A stretch of DNA of 64,000 bases from Myxococcus stipitatus DSM 14675 (GTDB taxonomy: Bacteria > Myxococcota > Myxococcia > Myxococcales > Myxococcaceae): the NCBI RefSeq assembly GCF_000331735.1, contig NC_020126.1, positions 124,001-188,000 on the forward strand. Direction: 5' to 3'. The notes under the pieces were generated by a model. It did not search any database, had not been told where the DNA came from, and saw only the letters and a program-made list of their open reading frames with translations. Every line of letters begins with the position of its first letter. The stretch's first letter is position 1. Position numbers and translations under genes: made by a program. Positions 7,750 through 15,802 of this stretch are shown piece by piece.

Positions 7750-10061
7750 GCCACTGGGAAAGACTGGTCGTCACGGGACTGCTGGTGCTGGGAGGGTGTT
7801 CCGTACCGAGCCTGGAGGAACTTCAGGCGGATCGGAACTTCACCGTCGAAATCAACTACACGGCGAGCTTCAAGACGGGTTGCATCGTCATGAGGCTTCA
7901 GGACGAATCCAATCCGAACAATGTATTCGAGGCGGAGCCCAGTCTTACGGATGCACTCAAGAAAGGGCCACCCCTGAAGCTGGGGGTTGTCCACAAGAAT
8001 GGGTGGGGCACGCGGTGGAAGGTGACCGTCAAGGCGCACGAGTTGACCTGTGACGGCAAGGTGGTGGACGAGGCGGAGACGTTCGTTGAGCTGTCGAGCA
8101 AGGGGCGAAGGGACGGGGTGTCGGTGACGCTCGTGACTCCGGACGAGGATGGGGATGGGTATGTCGCCAAGGAGGCCGGTGGCACGGACTGCGATGACAG
8201 TGGTCCGAATGCAGCCGCGAAGTCCCCCGCGAAGAGGGAGGTGTGCGACTTCGAGGACAACAACTGCGACTCGAGGGTGGACGAAGGGTTCTCGGTGACG
8301 ACCATCTACCGGGATGCGGATGGGGATGGAGTGGGAGCCGGGGAGGCACTGCAGCGATGCCTGCCGACGACGGGGTATGCGACGCAGGGCGGAGATTGCA
8401 ACGATGGCAACAAGGACATCGCGCCTGGGAAGCTGGAGGTTTGCGACAACGTCGACAACAACTGCGTGAATGGCGTGGACGAGGGCTTCGACAAGAACTG
8501 GTACAAAGACCTGGATGGGGATGGCTCGTTGGGCCAGGCCAGTCTGTTGGTCCAGTGTGCGCAGCCCGATGGGTATGCGCGTCAGCCGGCGAGCGAGAGG
8601 TTCGACTGCAATGACAACAATAGAGACACCGCCCCAGGGAAGCCGGAGCTTTGCGACAATGAGGACAATGATTGTGACGATGTCGTGGACGATGGCGTCC
8701 TGAACAAGGGTGACCCTTGCAATAACATGAGTTGCACGGGGACGTATGTCTGCAACCTGACGACGAAGGTGGCGGAGTGCAACGCGGCGGCGCCGAGGAT
8801 GTTCTATCGGGACGCGGACGGCGATGGGGATGGCAGTTCGAGTGGGCCGCCGAGGGGAGTCTGCGCGGGCGAGAGCGACCCGTCCGGGTACGTGATGAGT
8901 CCGCATATGGATTGCGATGATGCGGACCCGTCAACGAAGCCGGGCGCACCAGAGTTGTGCGACGCCATCGACAACAACTGCGTGGGAGGCCCGGACGATG
9001 GCTTGACGTGTAATGGGACGCTCAAGCAAGTGCCCGACTTTCACCTGCGTTCAACGAACCGGAGTTGGAAGACAGTGTCGACAGGGCCGAACGGGTATCC
9101 TGTGTGGATTGCGGGAAGCGGGGGGGTCTTGGTGCGGAGGCTGAGCGCGGGGGCGAAGTTCGAGAGCTTCAGCCATGGAGATTCGACGACTGCCAACACG
9201 GATGACGGAAGCCCCAAGGCCTATGCCAGTAACTGCGGCAATCACGACTGGATGGCGTCCTGGGTGGATTCACAAGGGCGAGTGGTTCTGGGCGGGGAGG
9301 ACGGGGTGTTCGCTCTTCATAACGGAATTACGACGCTGAATTGTCAGCCGTCCGTTCTTCCCAACCAGCCGGGTCCCGGGAACCCTAACTACGACATCAC
9401 AGGGATTACGGGAGTCGAGGTAGGGAGTGATACGTACGTCTATTTCACCGACAAGGGGGGGCGACTCTCTCTCTGGCTCATGGGAACGACCCAAGTCGTG
9501 TTGGTCAATCCTGCCGTCGATACAGTGCGCCTCCGAGGCATCCACGCGCTGAACCAGAATGTCCTGCTCACGGCAGGTGGAACGGTGGGGGGAACAGGGC
9601 AGCGAGTTCGCGCCTACATCGGGCCTTCAGGTGCAGCCGGTACTACCCAGACTGCCGATGCCAGCAGTGCGACGGTTTTTGCGAATGCAGTGTGGATGGG
9701 GGCGGCCAACAAGGCCTGTGCCGTGGGCGACAAGGGGTCGGTCTGGCGTTGGAATGGCAATGTGACCTGGACGCGTGACACGGCCCCAACGCAAGGTGCA
9801 GAGCCGGCGGTCGACTTCAGCAGTGTGTCGATGAGATATGACAGGGGCAATCCATCGAGCCTGGTGAATGACCAGTGCTACATGGTGGACGTGAGCTCAA
9901 GCGGAAAGTTGAGGCGGTGGACGCCGCATGGCTGGGCCAAGGACGTGCCTCTGCCGTCCACGGCGACCGTCCCGCTGCGAGACATCGCGATGAACCCGCT
10001 GGGAAGTGAGTTCTGGATCGTCGGAGACGACAGTCGCGTCTTCCATTTCCCAGAGCCGTGA
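7746..10061 (+). CDS. MopE-motif lipoprotein, copy 2 (intact)
   Basis: A 771-aa lipoprotein starting MSHWERLVVTGLLVLGGC (lipobox LGGC), coupled by ATGA to the preceding TPR-like gene. After an N-terminal domain (FTVEINYTASFKTGCIVMRL) there are four putative metal-binding MopE repeats. Each pairs an EF-hand-like Asp loop (DEDGDGYV, DADGDGVG, DLDGDGSL, DADGDGDG) with a CDxxDNNC segment. The C-terminal 330 residues contain repeated W-x-x-G-x-x-G-x-V motifs (AVWMGAANKACAVGDKGSV, FWIVGDDSRVFHF), suggesting a beta-propeller. MopE is known as a copper-binding surface protein of Methylococcus, and the motif is named after it. Here metal (probably Ca) binding is an inference. The codons contain more A/T-ending triplets than the flanking genes. 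Confidence 0.85.
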   Translation: MSHWERLVVTGLLVLGGCSVPSLEELQADRNFTVEINYTASFKTGCIVMRLQDESNPNNVFEAEPSLTDALKKGPPLKLGVVHKNGWGTRWKVTVKAHELTCDGKVVDEAETFVELSSKGRRDGVSVTLVTPDEDGDGYVAKEAGGTDCDDSGPNAAAKSPAKREVCDFEDNNCDSRVDEGFSVTTIYRDADGDGVGAGEALQRCLPTTGYATQGGDCNDGNKDIAPGKLEVCDNVDNNCVNGVDEGFDKNWYKDLDGDGSLGQASLLVQCAQPDGYARQPASERFDCNDNNRDTAPGKPELCDNEDNDCDDVVDDGVLNKGDPCNNMSCTGTYVCNLTTKVAECNAAAPRMFYRDADGDGDGSSSGPPRGVCAGESDPSGYVMSPHMDCDDADPSTKPGAPELCDAIDNNCVGGPDDGLTCNGTLKQVPDFHLRSTNRSWKTVSTGPNGYPVWIAGSGGVLVRRLSAGAKFESFSHGDSTTANTDDGSPKAYASNCGNHDWMASWVDSQGRVVLGGEDGVFALHNGITTLNCQPSVLPNQPGPGNPNYDITGITGVEVGSDTYVYFTDKGGRLSLWLMGTTQVVLVNPAVDTVRLRGIHALNQNVLLTAGGTVGGTGQRVRAYIGPSGAAGTTQTADASSATVFANAVWMGAANKACAVGDKGSVWRWNGNVTWTRDTAPTQGAEPAVDFSSVSMRYDRGNPSSLVNDQCYMVDVSSSGKLRRWTPHGWAKDVPLPSTATVPLRDIAMNPLGSEFWIVGDDSRVFHFPEP

Positions 10062-10190
10062 TTCTCCAACCCGGCGGCCTGCGGGGCCCGGGATTCTCCC
10101 GGGCCATCTCCATCCCCTGGTTGCCTCCGCAGTGCTTGCCGCGCCCGATCCACCACACCGGATGTATCCCCCAGTGCCCCATCACGTGGC
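10062..10190 (-). pseudogene. Vestigial 3' end of a ClC transporter gene
   Basis: Read on the minus strand this stretch encodes GHWGIHPVWWIGRGKH, then MEMARENPGPR. This matches the C-terminus of the intact ClC protein at 13082-14395 (GHRGIYPAQRIGRGKH ... EMEEAREKPGPR). It sits in the same place relative to lipoprotein copy 2 as the real ClC end does to copy 3, including the shared hairpin. It is a footprint of the duplication and has no start, transmembrane part or function. Beyond it, 10191-10317 is the upstream region of the next TPR-like gene. Confidence 0.8.
10085..10105 (+). terminator. Duplicated hairpin after lipoprotein copy 2
   Basis: GGCCCGGG (10085-10092) and CCCGGGCC (10098-10105) form a perfect 8-bp stem with a 5-base loop. 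The same hairpin occurs at 13122-13142 after copy 3, so it was part of the duplicated unit. Confidence 0.55.
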
Positions 10191-10317
10191 CGGTTCTTCC
10201 GCTGCACCGTATGCCCACTGCCTGGCGATTCCTCGGACCGGCCTCCGTGCCGTTCGTCGGGATATGGCAATGGAGCCATGCTTTCCTGCCTGGAAGAACT
10301 GCGCCTAGAATTGGGGT

Positions 10318-11142
10318 ATGTCCGATTCACACCTATGGGGGAGACTCCTTGCGGTTGTCGTTTGCGCGGCCGTGGTGCTACCTCCGCGAGCGCACGGAGC
10401 CGAGGGAGACGTTCAGCGCGAAATCACGGAGGCAGTCCGGCTCTACGAGGACCTCGAATATGAGCTCGCGCTGGAGCGGTTGAAGCGCGCCAGCAGCTTG
10501 CCGCATGGCGCGAGCGAGGAGGTCTCCATCTCGCTGCTGCGTGGCATCATCCAGGCGGACATGGGTCGGTGGGACGCCGCTCGCCAGGACTTCCAGGCGG
10601 CGCTCGAGCATCAGTTGGACGTCCAGCTGCCCTTGAGTGTCTCCCCGAAAGTGAGTCGAGAGTTCGAGGCCCAGCGGGCGAAGCTGCGCGAGAGCCTGGC
10701 GGCTGCCCCAAAGGACTCACCGGGGAGTACCGTGAAACTTTCAGGGGCGACGCGGCCGGGCTTGATACCGGCTTCCAACACGGATGGCGCTTCGGAGCCG
10801 TGGGCCCCTGGCGCCATGGACAGGGACCTGGCGAAGACCTCCGAGGGAATCCGGATAGCAGGGCGACGTGTGCCGATGGCGAGCTGGGTGTTGTTGGGGG
10901 TAGGGGTCGCGGCGAGTGGGACGGGCACGGTGTTTGGCCTGTCATCACGGAGCCAGCTCTCCGATGCGCGGTCAGCCGCAAATGATGCGGACCTGAAGGC
11001 CCATCACTCGCGAGCAACGGATAGCGCCCGGACCGCGAACCTCTTCTTCGGTGCGGCGACCGCGGCCGTGGTGGGGGCCGTGGCGACGTGGTTCTTCACG
11101 GGCACCCCTGAGTCTCCGGCCACCGCGGGAGGGGCGCCATGA
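10318..11142 (+). CDS. TPR-like exported membrane protein, copy B
   Basis: A 274-aa paralogue of the protein at 6919-7749, similar along its whole length (FYEDLEYEL becomes LYEDLEYEL; LLRGIIQADMGRWDAARQDF). It has a signal peptide ending near VVLPPRAHGAEG, a TPR-like helical part, a variable linker (residues about 125-180) and two C-terminal hydrophobic helices. The linker differs most between copies, including small deletions. ATGA overlap at 11139-11142 couples it to lipoprotein copy 3. The bases before the ATG (CCTAGAATTGGGGT) mirror those at copy A. Confidence 0.85.
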   Translation: MSDSHLWGRLLAVVVCAAVVLPPRAHGAEGDVQREITEAVRLYEDLEYELALERLKRASSLPHGASEEVSISLLRGIIQADMGRWDAARQDFQAALEHQLDVQLPLSVSPKVSREFEAQRAKLRESLAAAPKDSPGSTVKLSGATRPGLIPASNTDGASEPWAPGAMDRDLAKTSEGIRIAGRRVPMASWVLLGVGVAASGTGTVFGLSSRSQLSDARSAANDADLKAHHSRATDSARTANLFFGAATAAVVGAVATWFFTGTPESPATAGGAP

Positions 11143-13097
11143 GCTGCTGGAGAAGGCTGGTCGTCATGGGCGCCTGCCTGCTGTGGGGTTGCACAGTCCC
11201 GAGCCTCGATGACGTGCGGGCGGGGGGCCGGGGCTTCTCTGTCGAGGTCAACTACACGCCGACCTTCAAGTCGGGCTGCATCAAGGTCCAAGCCCAGGAT
11301 GAGGTCAACGCGGAGAATGTCAGCGCACCGGCGGTCATTGCTGGCGACGTGCTCGGGAGCATGACGCCACCGATGAGGCTGGGCGTCCTTCACCAGTGGA
11401 GTGAGCCTCCCTACGATGTGAGCATCGCCGAGCGAGGAATGGAGCGGTGGAGCCCACTAATCAAGGTGGTGATCACCGCCTTCGAGCATGACTGTGGCGG
11501 CAAGGTGGTTGACCAGGCGGAGCTGGTCGTCGACGTGTCAGGTGAGGGGCGCAAGCCTTCGCAGTCGATGGTCCTCGTCACGCCGGATGCGGACGGGGAT
11601 GGGTATGTCGCCAGGGGAGAGGGGGGCAAGGGCGGTACAGACTGTGCTGACACGGGCCCGAATGCGGAGAAGCGGTTCCCGGGCAATCCCGAGGTGTGTG
11701 ACGAGGTCGACAACAACTGCGACTCGCAGGTGGATGAGGGCTTCGCGCAGAAGGGCTCGCCCTGTAGCGAAGATGTCTGTCAGGGGACGTTCGTCTGCAA
11801 TCCTGTCTCAAAGACAGTGATGTGCAGCGCGCGGCCTCCGAGGCTGTACTACCCGGATGCGGATAGGGACGGAGATGGGGACTTGCATGCGGCAGCGACC
11901 AAGGTCTGCGAGGGGGCTCCGATTCCGCAGGGCTTCGTGGAGAGCTTGCACTCGGATTGTGATGAAGCAGACCCCTCGACGTTTGGCGCCGCGCAGGAGC
12001 TGTGTGACGCCGTGGACAACAATTGTTCCGGGGGGGCGGATGAGGGCTTGTCGTGTAGAGGCTCCCTGAAACGAGTGTCGGACTATCACCTGTCTTCCGT
12101 GGCTCAATCCTGGAAGACGGTGGCGACCGGCGAGAGTGGCTACCCCGTGTGGGTCGCAGGGGCAGGTGGGAAGCTGGCCGTGCGGAAGGCGCCTGGGCAG
12201 AAGTTCGAGAGCTTCAGCTTTGGAGACCCCTCGGGTGCGCCTCCGGATGGGAGCCCCGCGCCGCACTCAACCCATTGCGGCAATCACGATTGGACCGTCT
12301 CCTGGGTGAGTTCAAAAGGATGGGTGTTCCTCGGCGGTACAGAGGGGTGGCTTGCGCTTCATACCGGTGACCCCGCGCTGGACTGCTCGTCGCGGACCAC
12401 ACCCCCTCGAGTCGTCGGGCAACCCTCCCCCCACATCACTGGGATGGTGGGATTCGAGGAGGGGGACCGGTTGGTCATCTATCTTTCAGATGCGGGGGGC
12501 CGGTACATGAAGTGGGAGGTGGGCGGCAGTCCTCCGGTTGTCGTGTTGGTCGATGACTCGGGAGCCTCTGCTGCTTACGGTCTCCATGGCCTCCGTGAAC
12601 ATTTTCAGTACATGGGCGGAGGGGGGGCTCCGGGTGGGCAGGGGATTTGGGCTGTATCTGATGACCCAGCGCCTGGTGCCATCCATTGCTCGATGGAGCC
12701 TGGAACCTCGACTGGAGCTGTGCGGGCTGTGTGGATGGGGGCGGACAACAGCGTGTGCGCGGTGGGCGATGGAGGGGTGGCGTGGCGGCGGCATCCCGCA
12801 GCTGTTCTGGTGTGGACGAGGGCGCCTCCGTCTCCCGGAGGTTCCGCCAACTTCAGCAGCGTCGTCATGAGGTATGACAAAGCCCAGCCCCTGAATCCTG
12901 TGAACGAGCAGTGCTACGTGGTGGACTCCGATGGGAGCGGACAGCTGCGGAGGTGGACGCCGTTTGGCTGGGCCAAGGATGTGCCTTTGCCCGCGACAGC
13001 GAACGTGCCGCTGCGGGACCTCGCGATGAACCCCACGGGAAGCGACTTCTGGCTCGTCGGAGACCAGGGCCGCGTCTTCCATTACCCGGAGCCGTGA
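11139..13097 (+). CDS. MopE-motif lipoprotein, copy 3 (shorter)
   Basis: A 652-aa lipoprotein starting MSCWRRLVVMGACLLWGC (lipobox LWGC). It is about 120 residues shorter than copy 2 because it has two MopE-type units (DADGDGYV...CDEVDNNC and DADRDGDGD...CDAVDNNC) rather than four. The N-terminal domain contains a 30-residue insertion around LGVLHQWSEPPYDVS. The propeller-like C-terminal half is conserved and ends FWLVGDQGRVFHYPEP. It is coupled to the TPR-like gene upstream. Its last 16 bases overlap the 3' end of the convergent ClC gene. Confidence 0.85.
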   Translation: MSCWRRLVVMGACLLWGCTVPSLDDVRAGGRGFSVEVNYTPTFKSGCIKVQAQDEVNAENVSAPAVIAGDVLGSMTPPMRLGVLHQWSEPPYDVSIAERGMERWSPLIKVVITAFEHDCGGKVVDQAELVVDVSGEGRKPSQSMVLVTPDADGDGYVARGEGGKGGTDCADTGPNAEKRFPGNPEVCDEVDNNCDSQVDEGFAQKGSPCSEDVCQGTFVCNPVSKTVMCSARPPRLYYPDADRDGDGDLHAAATKVCEGAPIPQGFVESLHSDCDEADPSTFGAAQELCDAVDNNCSGGADEGLSCRGSLKRVSDYHLSSVAQSWKTVATGESGYPVWVAGAGGKLAVRKAPGQKFESFSFGDPSGAPPDGSPAPHSTHCGNHDWTVSWVSSKGWVFLGGTEGWLALHTGDPALDCSSRTTPPRVVGQPSPHITGMVGFEEGDRLVIYLSDAGGRYMKWEVGGSPPVVVLVDDSGASAAYGLHGLREHFQYMGGGGAPGGQGIWAVSDDPAPGAIHCSMEPGTSTGAVRAVWMGADNSVCAVGDGGVAWRRHPAAVLVWTRAPPSPGGSANFSSVVMRYDKAQPLNPVNEQCYVVDSDGSGQLRRWTPFGWAKDVPLPATANVPLRDLAMNPTGSDFWLVGDQGRVFHYPEP

Positions 13098-14395
13098 TTC
13101 TCCGGCCCCGCTGACCCACGGGGCCCGGGCTTCTCCCGGGCCTCTTCCATCTCCCTCAGCGCCACCCACCGCGCGAGCAGCGGCCCACCGTGCTTGCCGC
13201 GTCCAATCCGTTGCGCCGGATAAATCCCCCGGTGCCCCGTCAGCAGATACGCCACCGTCGCCACGATCATCACGTGCGGGAGCACCCCCGCGCCCACCAG
13301 CTCCACCGCCATGATGGACAACGCGAGCGGTGTATTCGCCGCCGCCGCGAACATCGCCGCCATCCCCACCGCGGCCCCCAGGTCCACCGGCAACCCGAGC
13401 CCTCGCGCCAGCACGTTCCCCAGGCTCGCGCCAATGAAGAACAGCGGCGTCACCTCGCCCCCGAGGAACCCCGCTCCCAACGTCACCACCGTGAACACCA
13501 GCTTCCACGCGAACGCCGACACCGGCAGCGCCGGGTCCTGGAACGCTCGCAATATCCCCGGCACCCCCAACCCCAGATACGCGTCCGTCCCCACCCACAG
13601 CCACAACAGCACCACCGCCGTGCCACCCATCGCCATCCGCAATGGCAACCACGGCACCCGCCGCTCCAACCACGCCTTCAGCCGGTGCATCCCCTCCACG
13701 AACAGCACCGCCACCCCCGCCACCCCCACCGCGAACACCAACCACTTCCCCACCACCAGCAACGTCAACGGCAACGCCCCAGGCACCGGATACACCGTGT
13801 GGTGAGTCCCCAACCCCCGCGTCACCAAATCCCCCACCACCGACGCCACCAGCGCCGGCAGCAGCGCCTCGTACCCCAGCCGCCCCACCACCACGACCTC
13901 CAACCCGAACACCGCCCCCGCCACCGGCGTCCCGAACACCGAGCCAAAACCCCCCGCGATTCCCGCCGCCAACAACTCCCGCCTCAAATCCACCCCCACC
14001 CGGAACCGGTGCGCCACCCAGTCCGCCAGGCTCCCTCCCATCTGCACCGCCGTCCCCTCCCGCCCCGCACTCCCTCCAAACAGGTGCGTCAGCACCGTCC
14101 CCACCAACACCATCGGCGCCATCCGCAACGGCACCTGCGCATCCCCCGTGTGCACCGTGTCCAGCACCAGGTTGTTCCCCCCTCGCACCGGCCCCCCCCA
14201 CCTCGCGTACACCGCCCCCAACACCCACCCCGCCAAGGGCAGCGCGTACACCAACGCCGGCTGGCCCACCCGAAGCCGCGTCGCCTCCTCCAGCAGCCAG
14301 AGGAACCCTGCGGACGCCACCCCGCACACCACCCCCACCACCGCCCCCAACACCAACCACTGCGCCAACACCCGCGCGCTCCCCGACCACCGCAC
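13082..14395 (-). CDS. ClC family anion transporter, resembling the fluoride-exporting subgroup
   Basis: A 437-aa polytopic membrane protein with the ClC hallmarks: the gating-glutamate motif GSAGREGTAVQ and GAGFLGGEVTPLFFIGASLG. The usual serine anion-selectivity motif (GSGIP) is replaced by GGNNLVLD. The G-[NM]-N-L form is, as I recall it, the signature of the CLC-F group, fluoride/proton antiporters that protect cells from fluoride. Downstream, PLRMAPMVLVGTVLTHLFGG fits that group. I could not find a fluoride (crcB-type) riboswitch in the leader. Translation starts at GTG 14395 with GGGAGG 6-11 bases upstream. It overlaps the convergent lipoprotein gene at its 3' end. Confidence 0.87.
   Translation of the reverse strand: MRWSGSARVLAQWLVLGAVVGVVCGVASAGFLWLLEEATRLRVGQPALVYALPLAGWVLGAVYARWGGPVRGGNNLVLDTVHTGDAQVPLRMAPMVLVGTVLTHLFGGSAGREGTAVQMGGSLADWVAHRFRVGVDLRRELLAAGIAGGFGSVFGTPVAGAVFGLEVVVVGRLGYEALLPALVASVVGDLVTRGLGTHHTVYPVPGALPLTLLVVGKWLVFAVGVAGVAVLFVEGMHRLKAWLERRVPWLPLRMAMGGTAVVLLWLWVGTDAYLGLGVPGILRAFQDPALPVSAFAWKLVFTVVTLGAGFLGGEVTPLFFIGASLGNVLARGLGLPVDLGAAVGMAAMFAAAANTPLALSIMAVELVGAGVLPHVMIVATVAYLLTGHRGIYPAQRIGRGKHGGPLLARWVALREMEEAREKPGPRGSAGPENHGSG
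13122..13142. terminator. Hairpin between the convergent lipoprotein and ClC genes
   Basis: GGCCCGGG (13122-13129) pairs with CCCGGGCC (13135-13142) around a CTTCT loop, just after the lipoprotein copy 3 stop and inside the ClC coding end. It matches the hairpin at 10085-10105. Confidence 0.5.
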
Positions 14396-14432
14396 TCAGG
14401 CCTCCCTTCCGGACTTTTGAGACATCATGAAA

Positions 14433-14454
14433 CATCGCGTCACTCGTCGCGATG
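14433..14454 (-). promoter_or_regulatory. Inverted repeat in the ClC upstream region (possible operator)
   Basis: CATCGCG (14433-14439) and CGCGATG (14448-14454) form a 7-bp inverted repeat with 8-base spacing, about 40-60 bp upstream of the ClC start. On the minus strand TTGACG occurs at about 14455-14460 next to it, so the repeat could lie within a promoter. The rest of 14396-14636 is a divergent leader with no gene seen. Confidence 0.35.
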
Positions 14455-14642
14455 CGTCAAAAACAAGACACCTCAAGGTCGCGTCACACAGGGTTTCAAG
14501 CCTTCCTCGAATTCTGACTGTCCGCGTTATTCCAGTTTGCGGGTGATTCGCGAATCGACGCCGTGTAGCGTGCCGTCTCCCCCTACATCCCTCCAGTGGG
14601 AAGAAAAGAGAGCGGGCATCCTTCCGGCGCAATGGGCTGTCC

Positions 14643-15704
14643 TTGGCCGCTGTGGTCGCGGCTGGCGCGGTGAGTGGTAGCGCGATGGCGAGCACCATCA
14701 ACCAGAACACGTCGTGGACCATCGACCGGTCCACGTCCACGACGAAGTACCGCGTGGTGGCGTACGGCGACTCCATCTATGCGGGCTACAACGGGGGCAT
14801 CGGCAGCGTCGCCCGCCGCGCGGCTCCGGTGGTGCAGGGTGAGTACCTGGCGAAGGTCTGGAACACGGACATGGAGGTCATCCGCCGCACGAAGTCCGGT
14901 GCGCGCGCGGACGACATCTACAACAACAAGATTGTCTCCGAGCGCTCGTACATGCAGGCGGCCAACACGCGCGTCGTGATGTTCGAGATGTGCGGCAATG
15001 ACTATCTGCAGGCCCGCAGCGCGTTCACCGACCAGACGGGGACCTGTAACTACAGCGGGCTGGAGGCGGCGCTGGCGGCCTGTACCACGTACACGGAGAG
15101 GGCCATGCAGGCCATCAACCAGTACGCCACGTCCGCCAAGGTCAAGATTGTCTCCAACATCTACTACCCCGGCTTCGACGCGGACAACGTCCAGACGGCC
15201 TGCAGGGATGCCGGGACGGGCGCCACCATCAACAAGCAGGTGAAGTTCCTCCCCCTGCTGGCGCGCAGCAACTGGCGCACGTGCAGCCTGGCGGAGAAGT
15301 ACGGCTTCAAGTGCGCGGACTCGTTCGCGGAGATGATGGCCGCCGACTACGACTCCAACAGCGACGGCAAGGTGGACTCCGAGGCCCTGCGCTACGTCTC
15401 CGGTGAGACCGAGGACGCGTACGTGGCCCGCATCACCGGCGCCCTGCGCGGCACGCTGCGCGACGCGAACACGCACTTCGTCAACGCCAGCACCAGCTAC
15501 GACTACATCCAGTCGGACAACACCCACCCGACGTACTTCGGCACCACCATCGGCGTGAACATCTTCTCGGGCTCGGGCTCCGGCACGGGCGCGCCCCAGT
15601 TCACCGATGGCCAGGTCGTCAACGGGAAGAACCCCGAGTGGAACAAGTCCGGCCACGAGCGCATGGGCTGGGAAGGCACGCGCTTCAACCCCTCCGCGCC
15701 GTGA
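14643..15704 (+). CDS. Exported SGNH/GDSL-type hydrolase with unclear start codon
   Basis: The catalytic blocks are visible: VVAYGDSIYAGYNGG (Ser nucleophile block), CGNDYL (block III Asn) and SDNTHPTYFG (Asp-x-x-His). This makes it a secreted esterase/lipase-like SGNH hydrolase, though the substrate is unknown. The listed start is TTG 14643, giving 353 aa with a signal peptide cleaved near GSAMA. The reading frame continues upstream from 14547 and encodes KKRERASFRRNGLS before the hydrophobic core, resembling a fuller (possibly twin-arginine) signal peptide. No ATG, GTG or TTG exists there; CTG at 14637 is the only near-cognate codon. A start-region mutation or unusual initiation is possible. 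Confidence 0.82.
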   Translation: MAAVVAAGAVSGSAMASTINQNTSWTIDRSTSTTKYRVVAYGDSIYAGYNGGIGSVARRAAPVVQGEYLAKVWNTDMEVIRRTKSGARADDIYNNKIVSERSYMQAANTRVVMFEMCGNDYLQARSAFTDQTGTCNYSGLEAALAACTTYTERAMQAINQYATSAKVKIVSNIYYPGFDADNVQTACRDAGTGATINKQVKFLPLLARSNWRTCSLAEKYGFKCADSFAEMMAADYDSNSDGKVDSEALRYVSGETEDAYVARITGALRGTLRDANTHFVNASTSYDYIQSDNTHPTYFGTTIGVNIFSGSGSGTGAPQFTDGQVVNGKNPEWNKSGHERMGWEGTRFNPSAP

Positions 15705-15750
15705 TGTCCGCGCCCGCATCTTGCGGGTGAACGGCACGTGAGCAGCACCC

Positions 15751-15785
15751 AGGGCCTCCGGTTCTCCTCGAGAGCCGGGGGCCTT
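15751..15785 (+). terminator. Hairpin terminator after the SGNH hydrolase gene
   Basis: Arm 15751-15765 pairs with 15771-15785 over 15 bp (three G-U pairs) around a CCTCG loop. A T-containing tail, GTCTTGTCC, follows. It lies 46 bases after the stop and before the convergent membrane-protein gene. Confidence 0.6.
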
Positions 15786-15802
15786 GTCTTGTCCTCCTCG
15801 GG

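Larger units (their letters stand above)
4232..13210 (+). repeat. Tandem gene-family amplification (three lipoproteins, two TPR-like partners)
   Basis: Copy 1 is a lone lipoprotein (4232-6525). Copies 2 and 3 are TPR-like gene plus lipoprotein modules (6919-10061 and 10318-13097). Copies 1 and 2 are nearly identical in DNA from about 4580 and especially 5400 to the end, including silent sites, but differ strongly in the first 300 bases. That pattern fits gene conversion or recent recombination. Copy 3 is clearly older. The homology of modules 2 and 3 runs past the lipoprotein stops into the ClC 3' end. Confidence 0.8.

Noticed and set aside
4620..12060. The Asp- and Cys-containing repeats as calcium-binding EF hands or thrombospondin repeats
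   Set aside because: The loops are followed by CDxxDNNC segments at fixed spacing, which is the MopE-type putative metal-binding motif rather than canonical EF-hand pairs; calcium binding remains possible.
12486..14435. A 649-aa minus-strand Gly/Val-rich open frame overlapping ClC
   Set aside because: It is an antisense and out-of-frame shadow of the ClC and lipoprotein genes with biased composition.
14396..14640. A fluoride riboswitch in front of the ClC gene
   Set aside because: I looked for the conserved crcB-type segments on the minus strand and did not find them; only a short inverted repeat is present.
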